From Promerops cafer (lineage: Eukaryota > Chordata > Aves > Passeriformes > Nectariniidae): a stretch of 64,000 bases of DNA. Made by a program: the position numbers and the translations under genes. The stretch covers positions 413,954 through 477,953 of the forward strand of contig VZSE01004115.1 of NCBI GenBank assembly GCA_013398275.1, given 5' to 3'. Shown piece after piece: positions 40,871-52,509 of the stretch (its first letter is position 1; every line of letters starts with the position of its first letter). The notes below the pieces were generated by a model, which made no database searches, was not told the origin of the DNA, and worked only from the letters and a program-made list of their open reading frames with translations.

Positions 40871-43800
40871 CCCAAGGATATACTTTTTTTTTTTTTTCCT
40901 CATGGATCGTAAACACTTTCTGAAATACAAGGCTTTGTTTCACAGAAACTAACTTACTGTCAAAAATAGCTGACTTTCCTAAAGTCCTTTTTATTTTTTT
41001 TATTTTCCACATGTTTTTTAATTTAAGATAAGCAATGACTGCAGTGTTCTTTCAAGAATTACCATGAAATGTCACATATCTAGCGTGAATGAATGAAGCA
41101 AATAGATGCTTTTCAATGATTTCATGTGCACTCAAAACTTCACACATCAGTAAGAATGAAAAATGTATTACTCTGATTCCGATCAGTAAAAATGGATTGG
41201 TAGACATTATTTATTTCACTGAAAAATCAAATTTTAGCTGCAGAGCATTTCTGCAGATATATATTTTTAAATTTGTAATTATTCTGAAACTCAAATTTCA
41301 CCAAAAGACTGTGGAAGATTGGAATAGAAAAGTGCAGGATCTAATTGTCTCAAAAATAAACCTGTTGAGAATCCTGCAAAGCAGGATCTTTTCATTTGAA
41401 AAGCCATCAAATTAGAGAAAGTCAGTCTTCTTCTGTATTGCAGTTTTTCATATCCACTGTAGTATTGCAGTGTGAGATTAGTAGTATTACAGAGCAGAAG
41501 AAAGACCAGGAAGGGTTGAGCATGTTATTTAAAACAAGGATGTGTGTTGTTGTTCTGCACAGAGTTTTTTGCATTTTGGTTTTTGGTTGTTTTTTTTAAC
41601 CTGAGTAACCTGGTCAAACACAGCAACAGGGTGTGGAAGCATCAGTGCAGTTCACAGGGTTATTTGAGCCCAAGTATTGTTTTGTTCAGTTCCTGTAATG
41701 CTGCTTGTGATAAGACTCTGGAGAAAAAGGACGATAATTGATGGAAAGGGACTTAAATCACTCCAAAAAGAATCAAGGTCCTTGTATTTGGGTACATCAA
41801 CTCTTCTGGTCTCCTTCCCCCTTGTAAAGCATTTTGTCTTCCTGCATGTTGGCCCCCTCTGCTCTTTGTAAAGGAGGCAGGCCACAAGTGATTCCTTTAT
41901 GCAGTACACAGGGTGTTATTGTGTCTGTGTGGTGTATTAGTAACTACCAAGGCTGAATTCTACTATTGTGCCTTCACTTCAAGCACAGAAAAATAGGACA
42001 CACTACCCTGCATTACCATTTTCAACCTAGATAGTGAGCTACTTATAGCTGTGTTCCAGACACAAAGGCTTTTGTGAGCTCAAGCCCATTTTTAATTTTC
42101 ATCATTAAAATATCCCTGTTTTATAAGGCAAATACAAAATTTGGTTATTTACCCAGATTCATACGCAGTAATGATAATGACAAATGTAAAAATACTACAT
42201 ATTCTCTTACCTCACAAGTATCATTTATGTAAATTACTGACCTTGCCCTCTTTTCCCCCCAAGATTTTTTGAGTTCCCATTAGCTCTTGACTGTTCTTTG
42301 TTAAATCAGTGTTGAAGATTATGCAATGCTGAGTTTCTAGCAAAATCAGTTACATGATGCACAGTTCTTCATATGCTTACACATGAACAAGGGGTTTTTT
42401 GATATACAAATGTTTCCAGATGTGGGCCCTAAGCTACCACTCATCAGGTTAAAAGAACCCTGTGGTATCAAAAGCCAAAAAATTCTCCTCTGCAAAGCCC
42501 ACTATTCAGGTTTTATTAGGTCCCTGATTAAAGCCTAGAGATGTCAGTGGGAGCATTCTGATGAAATTCACATCTGCCTTGTTACAGTTTCTAACACAGA
42601 CAAAACTTTCTACGGATCCTGCCTCCTTTTGTAGTAAGAAATACTAGAATAGGTTCTTACTTCTGAAAATAAGACCTATTTATGGAAGATTTATGGAAGT
42701 CACCTTTCAGACACTGAAACCTCTCAGAAGAAGAAAATTGAATGCTCCTGCAAATCTCTGCAGATTCATGGCTCTTTTTCTGAAGCAGTCCCAGTGTCAG
42801 TAAGGGTGACAGAGCTGGGACCTCAGTAGCTCATACCATGAGTAGCATTTATGTATCCATACTCAGAAGTGAATCTCCCTGCCACAGAGTTGTGAATTCC
42901 CTGAGAAACAAAGGCACTCCGCAAGAGGCACTTCATCACCAAAGAGGATGAAAAGTCAGTCTAATCTTGGCTTTTTGCCTACTTTACTCTCCTGCAAGGG
43001 AGCCAACATCTTAAAAGTTCTGCTCAGGCTGGAACACCTTACCCATGTGATCTGCATGAAGCAAAATACCTGCACACCTCTCCTTCCCTAGGCTGCACAC
43101 AGATAACACTGTCTTTGTGAGATGCCTTTCCACAGTTTTCATAGCTCTGGCAAAAGTTCTGTTAAACTTCAAAATATGCTGACCTTTCTTCCTTGTTACA
43201 GTAAGAAGGTATAAATTAATTATTTATTTGTGTACTATAAAATTTGTGTCCATCCTCTATGTATTATGTACTTCATATTGATTAGACCCCATTTGCCCTG
43301 AATTCAGAGAGGCTTCTATGTGGTTTTTTATACAAGGCAAATGAAATTAATGTAACTTACCAAATTTGAAGGGCTATAAAACCTCAAATACATATGCTTT
43401 GTTGTTCTACATTTTTAATAATCACGAGTTTATAGTCATCTCTGAATCAATGTCCATAGTCCAGAGCTGTTAAATGTTGTTAAATCTTAGATAACCATTT
43501 TTCATTGCATTAGAAAAGTGCTATTAAAACAGCTTCAATCAACATTTTCTTTATGCAGCAACCTCTACATCCAAAACTTTAGGTAGTTGTGTTTTCCTTA
43601 CTTAGTTTTGCCATAAATATTTCTGTATATGGTTACCATTAATGGAGAAGTAAAAGCTGTTAAAAGAAGTTGCATCATATATGTTCTAAACAATTCGTTA
43701 ATTATTTGTGGGATAGGGATGTAAAAAGTAAAAATCTGTGATACATTGGATATGCTTGGATTTAAAAAGTCTTAAACTCATTTATTTATATCATCCTGTG

Positions 43801-46800
43801 TGATCTATAGACAATTATAGTCCAGAATTACATAAGTTATCATGCGCTTTACTTTGGGTTGTTCGAGTAAAAGTTTATTTTTTTATCTAGTGCTATAGCA
43901 CACAGGTTGTTCAAAGAAAGCAAATTACAGAAGAGTCAATGAAAGTACTTTAAACAACACACAGCTGCTAGAGACTGGTTCAAAAGGCATCAAAATCTTG
44001 ACAAAGAAGCAGTACCTAATAGAATGTCTCATTTAAAGCATATTTTGCTTCCTACAATATAACCATGGCTGTAACAGCAAAAGTGAAAAAACAAAAGAAT
44101 TTTCCTTTCATTTCTGTAATCCAAGGATTGGTTATTACATTATTCTAACATGTTTAAACATATATCAGTAAAAGGGAAGCTTTATGGATCCCTTCCAGCA
44201 GGTACTAGTATGTGCCTTAGCTTCTAAGCTACGTTTCTGTAACCTGTCTGAAAAGAAGCTTGCCAGCCTAGACATAAATTTTCATGACCTACATATATTG
44301 TTTAACTCATGAATAAAAGCTCATAATTATGCTCAGTACTTTCCATCCTATATCTGAAAATGTTTTGCAGAAGTGTGTAAACTTGCCTTAAAATATGGCA
44401 ATGGTCATTTCTCCAAAAACCTCACCTGGAGGCACACAAACATTGTGAAGGATCTGTTATTTGACCTTGAAGATTACTAGGGGCCTGTACTGTGCTTAGA
44501 CCCAATGTGGGTCAAAGCTGACAGTCTTCCCCAGTCCCAGTTTAAGACCCAAAGAATTTCAATAGGTTTTCCTCAAACAAAAATGCTGTTAAAAGTCAAA
44601 GAACTCTGTCTGCTGTCAAGTTCTGTTTCACTGACTGAACAAATCGTGAGTTTGTTAATGCTCAAAGGTAAAATATTACAGTGAATAATATAAATGTTTA
44701 ACTATCTAGAACTGTATGTAAGTTTAACTATCTAGAGCATAGGAAGCCGAGTAAATCCTATCCCTTCTAGGAATATGGGGAGCAATAGTTTTGAGCCTAT
44801 TCAGATCAAAGAAGAAATAGACCCTGTGTTTCCAGTTAGCATGTTTCTAACCACTAGCTGTTATATAGAAAAAAAGCAGGAGTAGAAAATTTTCTTAAAA
44901 GAGAAGGGTGAGTCTTCCTCAAGTCTTTGAAATTTGCCTGTAGGAGGGGACAGTATGCTTCAGTCAATACCTGAATACCCTGTAGGAATGTGGGTGAAGG
45001 CATCTCTGCAGTCCTGGGTAAGCATCTGATGGTTCTGATGAGGGATAGGATTTTTGAAAACCCATTTGCTTGGTCTGGGTCGTTCACAATTTCATTGCAT
45101 ACTGCTAGGTTTGGATACTGCCCTGTAGAACCAAACTCTTCCAGTGCCTCAGATCCTAGCACGCTCTGAACTCCACTGTGCAGATCAGGTGCCTAAGTAG
45201 TAGGTATTGTCAAACTGAGCTTTGTATGTCCCTAAACTGTTTACTGGATCTATTCCATAGCCTTTTTCTGTCACAAGACCCTTCTTTGCAACAAGGCAAT
45301 TGCAGCAGGGTTTGGACTGCTCTTTATGGTGTCAATATGACCTCATAGCAAGAAGGAGCATTCCTCATTGACCATTTTCCTACCCTGACACTTTAAAAAT
45401 TGCTTCTGTTGCAAAGGGTGCTTAGAAAGAAGTGCTGTCATTTCACTGTCCTGGAGACATCTCAATTTATAGCTTTCAAGCTGGGGGCAGGAAGAGGCAG
45501 AGGTTCTTCCTAATTGGATACATTAGAAGAACCCTTGAATAGTTAGGACCCCTTTTGATAACTACATATATGTAAATATAATATGACAATTGTGAAATTA
45601 CCTTTACCAATAATAAGCATTTTATCTAGTAGGACTAAACCCACCCGAAAGTAATACTCATGAGAGATTCACAACTGTATGCTGAACAAGGGAGATGTTT
45701 CTGGGCTTGGAATTGAGGTGAGACACTGGATCCCAAGGGTTATAGAAAATTCTTTTGTTTGTTCCACAGACTTTTTCATTCCTTTCCCATTAATGAATCT
45801 GAGAAATCCACCTACTCTTGTAGTCTTTTTCATGGAAGAAATGTTCTTATTTCCACCTCCTTCTTCATGAGGGGTAATGGTGTAAAATAGATGACTAAAC
45901 CTAAAAGTTCTGAAGTTAAGTCTGCTTCCTACTGATCTCCGTGACCAAATGAGTGGCAGGAATAAAAGAAGTTCTCATCAATTCCTGCTATGTAATTTTA
46001 TTTGGGGTCTTGTGATCTACCATACCCAGGGAGAAATACGAATTTTGTCAACTTGGCGATCAATGTAAGTAAGGTTTTCTGCAGTTTGTTTCAAAGTTTC
46101 ACAATGTTGAGAAACTCTAGACAAACCTCAGGACTGAGAACCTCTCTATAGATTCTAGGACCAAAATTCTGCACTTCTGAAGTAGAGAAATTCTTGTATT
46201 CTCATGGCTTATATGCCCCTTGGCCCCTTCATGGAAAGGGTTGTCTAGCATTATTGACTTGAAATTTTAGTTATTTAGGACACTGCTGGTCCCTTTCACT
46301 ACTGCAAGTCCTGTGTGAAAGCCCAAGCCCACTAAAATCAGTCAGGATCTCTTTGCCAGATCTTTAATTTTAATATATCAAGAGGCAAAGCCATGTTTAT
46401 TTTGAGGTAATCCCAGTCAATCCTATTGCATCTCTGCTTTCATTGGTACAGTTAGCTTCTGGTTAATTTTTTTGTATTCAGAATAAATGTTACAGAATAA
46501 AAGTTAGAGAACCAGGAGTATTCCTTTATCATTCTGTGTAATACTCTTTACCATTACTCTAGGCTGTTTTATTGCACTGTAAATGCTCTCCAGAGCTTAG
46601 GAAAGAGCTCTGGCTTCTGTGGCAGCAGGCAGATTGCTGCATACAACTTAGAAGATAGCTGAAATAATGGAATAAGTAAATGAGCTCAGTTTTCTTGCCT
46701 CAGAAATATCACTAGGCAATGCTGGTTTTCCATGTCTCATCATAATGGTTTCAAGTTTGGTCTGTAGTTGGTCCAAGCCTCCAGCACAAGAAGACTGGGA

Positions 46801-47735
46801 ATAGTGGTTTTGCACCTGTGGATTTCAGCTCGTTGTTGGGTAAGGACCCTGCATGGTTCTTCCTTATACACAGGCTGAGTATGTTAGGAAAAAAAAATCA
46901 TAGCACTGGTGGCTTCTGAATATTTTTCTCAGCCAAAAATCAATGTTTACTTTTTTCTCAGGAACAGTCTCCAAAACACTATCCATATCCATGGTGCAAA
47001 ACTTTTCACATAGGCCAGTTCACTAAAACAGATGCAGTCAACCAGCCAGCTCTGGATTTGGGTTTTTTAATTAGAAAAGCTCCCCCTCTTATCTGTGACG
47101 TGACTCTGTGAGGGTCTGAGAAAACACCTGTGTTATCTAGAGATGTGAGTACCACCAAGTTTATTGCCTTTCCTGTGATGGAAGGTGCAACCTTCACAGC
47201 AGAGTCTGAGGAAGGAACCACCCCTTGACTGCTCCAGCTCCACAGCTCAGCTTCTGATGGCAGGGCAGAGTAGACCCCCCTGTACAGTGATTTATGCTGC
47301 AGTAGCAAGAGATCAAAACTGGTCAAGAGCCCACACTCGAGTCTTCACCAAGTGAAACAGTGTCTGTTATACCCATATTCACACTGTCTTCATGCCTGTT
47401 TCTGACAAGTCTTAGAAAAATTCGGCAGGCCAAAATCTTGTTCCATTTGTTCATCTCTCCTGCGGAATTAGGGGACCCAAGTGGAGACCTCTTTTGTAGC
47501 CCATGGATCTCTCTCTGTAAATACCATATGATTAAAGATTTTAAGATCTCAGACAGTAAGACTTTGCCAGGCCAATATACCAATACATCTTGCAAACCTA
47601 TAATTTGTCCCGAGAAGAAATCAAGTTTTACAGCAAAAAATGTTTTAGCTGCTTCCAGAAGAAGCCAAATTTTTCAAACAAAACATTTAGATTCTGAATT
47701 AAGTATTTTTTTCTCTTTTCCTTTCTTTTCTTCTT

Positions 47736-47820
47736 CTCTTCTCTTCTCTTCTCTTCTCTTCTCTTCTCTTCTCTTCTCTTCTCTTCTCTTCTCTTCTCTT
47801 CTCTTCTCTTCTCTTCTCTT
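47736..47820. repeat. (CTCTT)17 pentanucleotide repeat
   Basis: Seventeen perfect CTCTT units form an 85-bp pure pyrimidine tract on the sense strand, embedded in a longer CT-rich run from about 47706 to 47838. The long open frames seen on both strands here are artefacts of the repeat. Confidence 0.97.
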
Positions 47821-48192
47821 TTCCTTCTTCCCTTCCCTCAGAGGGCAGCATGTAAAGACAGGTTTTGCTGGTGTATGTGAGGGTCAGTCTGTTTCTCTGC
47901 ACCAAATTTATACTCATGACTGAGCAGGTTACCACTTGCTTGTGTTTTCCTTCTTATAGCACCCCAATTATGGTGAACTATGGTCATTCACCTTTCTATA
48001 GAAGGAGAATTACAGAAAAGTGAATTTAAAAAGCCCATGCAGGAAGTCTGTAAGAGAAGCAGGAGTTAAAAGGCATCTACTTGGGCTATACAGTAACAGC
48101 TTAACCCTTGGATAATCTCATGTAAAGGGGCTCCTGCCTCCATGATGGCACAGTTTGCCGTAATAGAAATTTAGAATTTCCTTGACTGAAAA

Positions 48193-48232
48193 TTATCAAA
48201 AAGCTTTTCAGAATCTGACAGCTTTTTGATAA
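48193..48232. repeat. Inverted repeat, 13-bp arms
   Basis: The arms TTATCAAAAAGCT (48193-48205) and AGCTTTTTGATAA (48220-48232) are perfectly complementary around a 14-base loop. The transcript could fold a hairpin here, but no known RNA family is recognised. Confidence 0.8.
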
Positions 48233-51200
48233 CTTTGTCATTTCTGATTCTCTCCTTTTGAGAGAAGTGCTTACTTATGTGAAGGGAAGAGCAGAGTGAT
48301 AGGACCAGTATGACTTTTAAACAAGTTATGCTTGAGGGAAACAGTTGTTTTGATGGACCAGCTGAAGATAATCATTCAGGTCTGGAGTTTCATCAAGCTT
48401 CTCCATGCCCCTGACTGCACTTTCTCACTCCTTTTTTTGGCTAGTGTTTAGTTGATTTATCTGCAAATTTCAGCTTGTAAATTTTCTGTCTGCATCTTAC
48501 CACTCCTCTAGGATTTTCCATGGTAAAACAAAATCCAGTTCTTTGTTTCTAGCAGATGACACTTTGGTAAGCTGACAAATGCATAGTCTAGAGATTTTAG
48601 CAACTGTTTAAAGATAGATACAATTTGCACGAATGTTTCTGGTAAATAACAGAACTTACATACAGGAAAAAAAGCCATCTTAAATATGAAATTCTGCATC
48701 ATTTGAGTAATCTGTTTCCGTAGTTAAAATCATGGGCCAATTTGGATTGTCAAATAGTGTAACTTGCTTTCTCTAAAGTTACTGAGGAGCCTTCCATCTC
48801 TTTCTCCTTGGTGACAGCTCTCTCAAAAGAACACTCAGTTGATGGCTGTTGCTTTGTGCTATTTAAGGCCTCCATGCTGCAGGGAAATAGGAGGCTAGAG
48901 TTTCAGGGATCTAGCCTCTATTGTAATTCACCATTTTTGAAAAATATATTGCTTCGGGCATTTTTACTAATGGATAAGCAATTATAGTACTATGAAAATA
49001 AAAGGAAATGTTCTGTTTCCTATAGAAGGAACTGCTATTCAGCAACTTTTGCTCATTGTCATACTGGTACATTTTTTTCTTTTGTAATACCCTGTCATTT
49101 GATCTGCTATAAAATAAATGTTCCGTTTTTGAGAGGAAAAACAAACCTGTTCAGAACATTGATTCATTCAAGGTTTTTATGGGAGACCTCCAAAGAAAAC
49201 CCAGGTGCTAAAGGAAGTGGTGCTCTTTTCTCACTGGGTGGCATTTTCACTGCTGAGTCAGTACTGCAGAGTTCAGTGCTGCTGGAAGTGCTCTGTTTCA
49301 GATGAAATAGAAAAGCAAAATGTTGTGGTCTTCAGAGGTTCCCTGGCCCCATGGTTGAGGGTGAAGGTGTTTGCCTCAGAGTATAGGAAAAATTGATCCA
49401 AAGTAACTTATATCGTATGCTACACTGTTATTTGCTTGAGGAACCCATCATTTCTGCTCCTGAAAATTTCAGTGACTAGCAAAGCTACACAGGTTGGTGA
49501 TATATTCTTCCCAGGACGGCTGCATTTTAATAATGTATAAAGCTGTCCCTAAAGATATAATTTCAGAATCTTATAGATCTTTTAAAACATAAGTGATGCT
49601 CAAACTGTATGCAAAGAATAATTCCTATCACCTGTCATTCTTTTTCATAATAGGTTTTTGTGACAAAAGATTCTGTAAAATATATGTGTTCTTCTGTATT
49701 TCACATTTCTCAAGTTCTGTATTTCACTTTTAAAGTATTTTGAATATGGCATTTAGGTTCCCATTTACATCATGGAAAAACAGCAGCTGCCTTGGAAATA
49801 GTTAATTTTTTCTGCAGACATTTATATTGAGCCCTGCATATTTCAAATATTCTGTATTTCAAGAGCTAACAATAATGATGTAACAGAGGGGGTAACACCA
49901 TTTTACATCTAGAATATCTTGACTGGTATCTTTACAGCTGTTCCAAATCCACCTACGAATTTACACTAGTGTAAGTGAGATCTGACTTCAGCCTTGTATT
50001 TGTGTATATGTCTGACTAAATTAGACACAAATGAAAATGTTGAGGATGGTGCTCCATCTGGAAGGGCTGGAGCCAGAGGAGGATTATAGACAGACGAACA
50101 TAGAAAGAGTGAAATAACAACCTGTTGATGATTACAGTGTTTATTTTTAAGGGGCCTCATATTCCCTAAAGAAACTATTCTTCTGAAGTTATTCCTCTGG
50201 ACTACTGTAAAGTTTATTTTTCCAATCATGCACTTGCTGTGTCTAACAGCAAAACCTCATACAAGTAAAATGTGCTACGTCTCACCAATATCTTATTCTC
50301 TTGAAAAGATGCTCAATAAAGCTCAGAGAAAACTTTTGGCCATTTGAAAACTTCGTACATTTCAATGGGTTTGAAAAATCAGGCAGGCATATAGTAGACT
50401 GATATTTTGCTGTGGTCAAGGGGAAAAGGTGAGTCAGGAATGCAACTATTCTGGCTTTAGGTTATCTTTGCACCCCTCAGCTTCCAGGTCTGGCTACAGA
50501 ATGGTGGTGGTCATGCTAGTGGAAGTAGACAAAATATAGAAGCTTTGTCTTCATGAAGTTAGTTGTTCTGCAGTCTGTCTCAAAAAAATAGTGGGAGTCT
50601 TTTCTGTAAAAAGATAGTGGATGCAAAATGAGATATTTGCTGCTAGGCTGTGGTGCTAGCCTTCATTCTGCAGAAAGCTCACATTCATGGGAGGACAGCA
50701 AGCAGAAGGAATGGTGGGAAAGATAGGACAGTATGATTTTTTACTTTTATCTACATCTTCCCTGTTTCCATAACTCCAAAGTAGTGCCTGGGCCTTTGAG
50801 CCCTCAGTAAGGAGTTAGAGTCATTGGGGTACTCCAAAGGTACTATTCCATCACTCAAACAAAAGTATCCTGAGAATATCTCTGATCTAATCTAGATAAT
50901 CTTCTTATTTTATGCATAACACACTGACAGCCAGTCTCTGGACTTTTTTCAGGTATTTTAATATAACAGAGCAGAATTTGAGTTTTTTTCAAATACAGGT
51001 TGAAAAAATATCTGCACAGAAGTTTCATTTGAGTACAGCCTTTGCACATAAAGAGTGCATTTTACAGTAATTTTTTACTAACATTTATGAGGAATTCTGT
51101 TCATTCAAAGCCAGGTTTTTTTCTTTTTAAACCTCAGATACTTGATTTCATCAGAAGCTGTAATCACAACTAGATCAGCGTTACATTTATGTCACTAATC

Positions 51201-51427
51201 TTAACACCCCAATTAATCTCACATGTGAATTCATTATTTAGAAAATGCCAGTCTTGTCTGAAGAAACATATCCCTTTTTTAACTCCACTAATGCAGCACA
51301 CCAACAATATTAAGGTAGTAGTATAGTGTATCATAGCAAATGGAAGCTGGTCATGCAAGTGTGAACACCTCTAAAAAATCCATCTAGATTTGAATAAAAA
51401 GGGGGTGAGATGTGATTTAGTAGAGGG

Positions 51428-51511
51428 CATGTATACATATATGTGTGTGTATACAACATATATATATATAAATGTATAGATATAGCTATACATACACATA
51501 TGTGTATATAT
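51428..51511. repeat. TA/TG-rich low-complexity tract
   Basis: Alternating purine-pyrimidine words (TATA, TGTG, CATA) run for about 80 bp just before the GC-rich island. Confidence 0.8.
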
Positions 51512-51559
51512 CTGCAAGGCACAAACACTGCACTCCTGTAGCTGTGACCCCACGAGAAC

Positions 51560-51900
51560 TGAGAATTGCGACAGCAGCGTGAGAGAAGAAAAGGCAAAAA
51601 AACCAAGCAGCCAGGAGCAGAGTGTCCCCAGTCAGCACCACGGCCCTGGGAACAGCCATCTATGGCCACGGGGCAGCAGGTGCTGGCGCTGACAGGTGCA
51701 GATGGCAGGGATGTGTGACATTGCTGGGGACCCGCTCCCTGCTGGCTGCAGCCACATCATGCCAGCCAGCACCATCGGTCACTTGATGCTGCTGTCCCCC
51801 CATGGATTCCTGGGTGGCTGGGATCAGCAGGTGCTGCTGCCATCTCATCTTTCAGAGTCCGGGAAATGCGATCCCCTGCGCTGAGGGTTGGCGTAGGAAT
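51560..51900. other. GC-rich island of unknown origin
   Basis: About 340 bp are clearly richer in G and C than the surrounding intron. The words CAGCAGGTGCTG (near 51674 and 51827), GCCAGCCAGCACC and GGGGACCCGCTCCC stand out. CAGCAGGTGCTG occurs twice, so there is some internal repetition. Short open frames exist on both strands but none is recognisable. It may be an unclassified repeat insertion, since it lies between a low-complexity tract and a CR1, or a cryptic exon or enhancer. Confidence 0.4.
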
Positions 51901-52119
51901 CCTGTGTCAGCTGCCCAGGGGGATATGTGGGCTTTCAGACCTCTTGCACCACAATGATGGATGGGAATAAGCCCAAAGGATGAGAAAATATCCTTAATTA
52001 GAACCTCAGGAATTATTCAGATCTAAATTCTTTTTTTAAAAAACAGTTTACAAGTGATGGACAGAAGTGTTTTTCATGTCCAGTGAAGTAATTGTGAATA
52101 TAGGGAGGTGTAATTTTAC

Positions 52120-52509
52120 ACAGAATCACAGAATAAGCTGAGTTGGAAGGGATCCACAAGGGTCATCGTGTCCAACTGCTGGCCCTGCACATCACAGACA
52201 CAAGAGTCACACCGTGTGCCCAAGAATATTGTTCAAACACTTCTTGAACTCTGTTAGGCTTGATGCTGTGACTACTTGCCTGGGGAGTCTCTTCCTGTGT
52301 CCAACCACCCTCTGAGTGAAGAACCTTTTTCTAATATCCAAACTAAGCCTCCCGTGACACAACTTCAGGCCATTTACTGGAGTCCTGTCACTGGGCACCA
52401 CAGAAAGGAGATCAGTGGCTCCTCTTCCCCTCATGAGGAAGTTGTAGAATGCAATGAGATCTCTTCTCAGTCTCCTCTTTGCCAGCTGAACAGACCAAGT
52501 TCTTTGACA
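52120..52509 (-). mobile_element. CR1 LINE 3' fragment, Neoaves-like
   Basis: The left edge shows ACAGAATCACAGAATAAG, the reverse complement of the short terminal repeats at CR1 3' ends, followed by GAGTTGGAAGGGATC. Further right come CTTGAACTCTGTTAGGCTTG, GTGAAGAACCTTTTTCTAAT, TGACACAACTTCAGGCCATT, CCTCTTCCCCTCATGAGGAA and CTCAGTCTCCTCTTTGCCAG. The copy is longer and better preserved than the one in intron 1, and it looks like a CR1 type common in neoavian birds. The reverse transcriptase region is absent. Confidence 0.93.

Noticed and set aside
44854..45162. 102-codon minus-strand open frame
   Set aside because: No domain recognised. Nearby words suggest an old repeat remnant at most.
47360..47935. 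187-codon plus-strand and 78-codon minus-strand open frames (SLLFS and REEKR repeats)
   Set aside because: Most of their length is the CTCTT pentamer. A repeat with a 5-base period has no stop in any frame, so the openness carries no coding signal.
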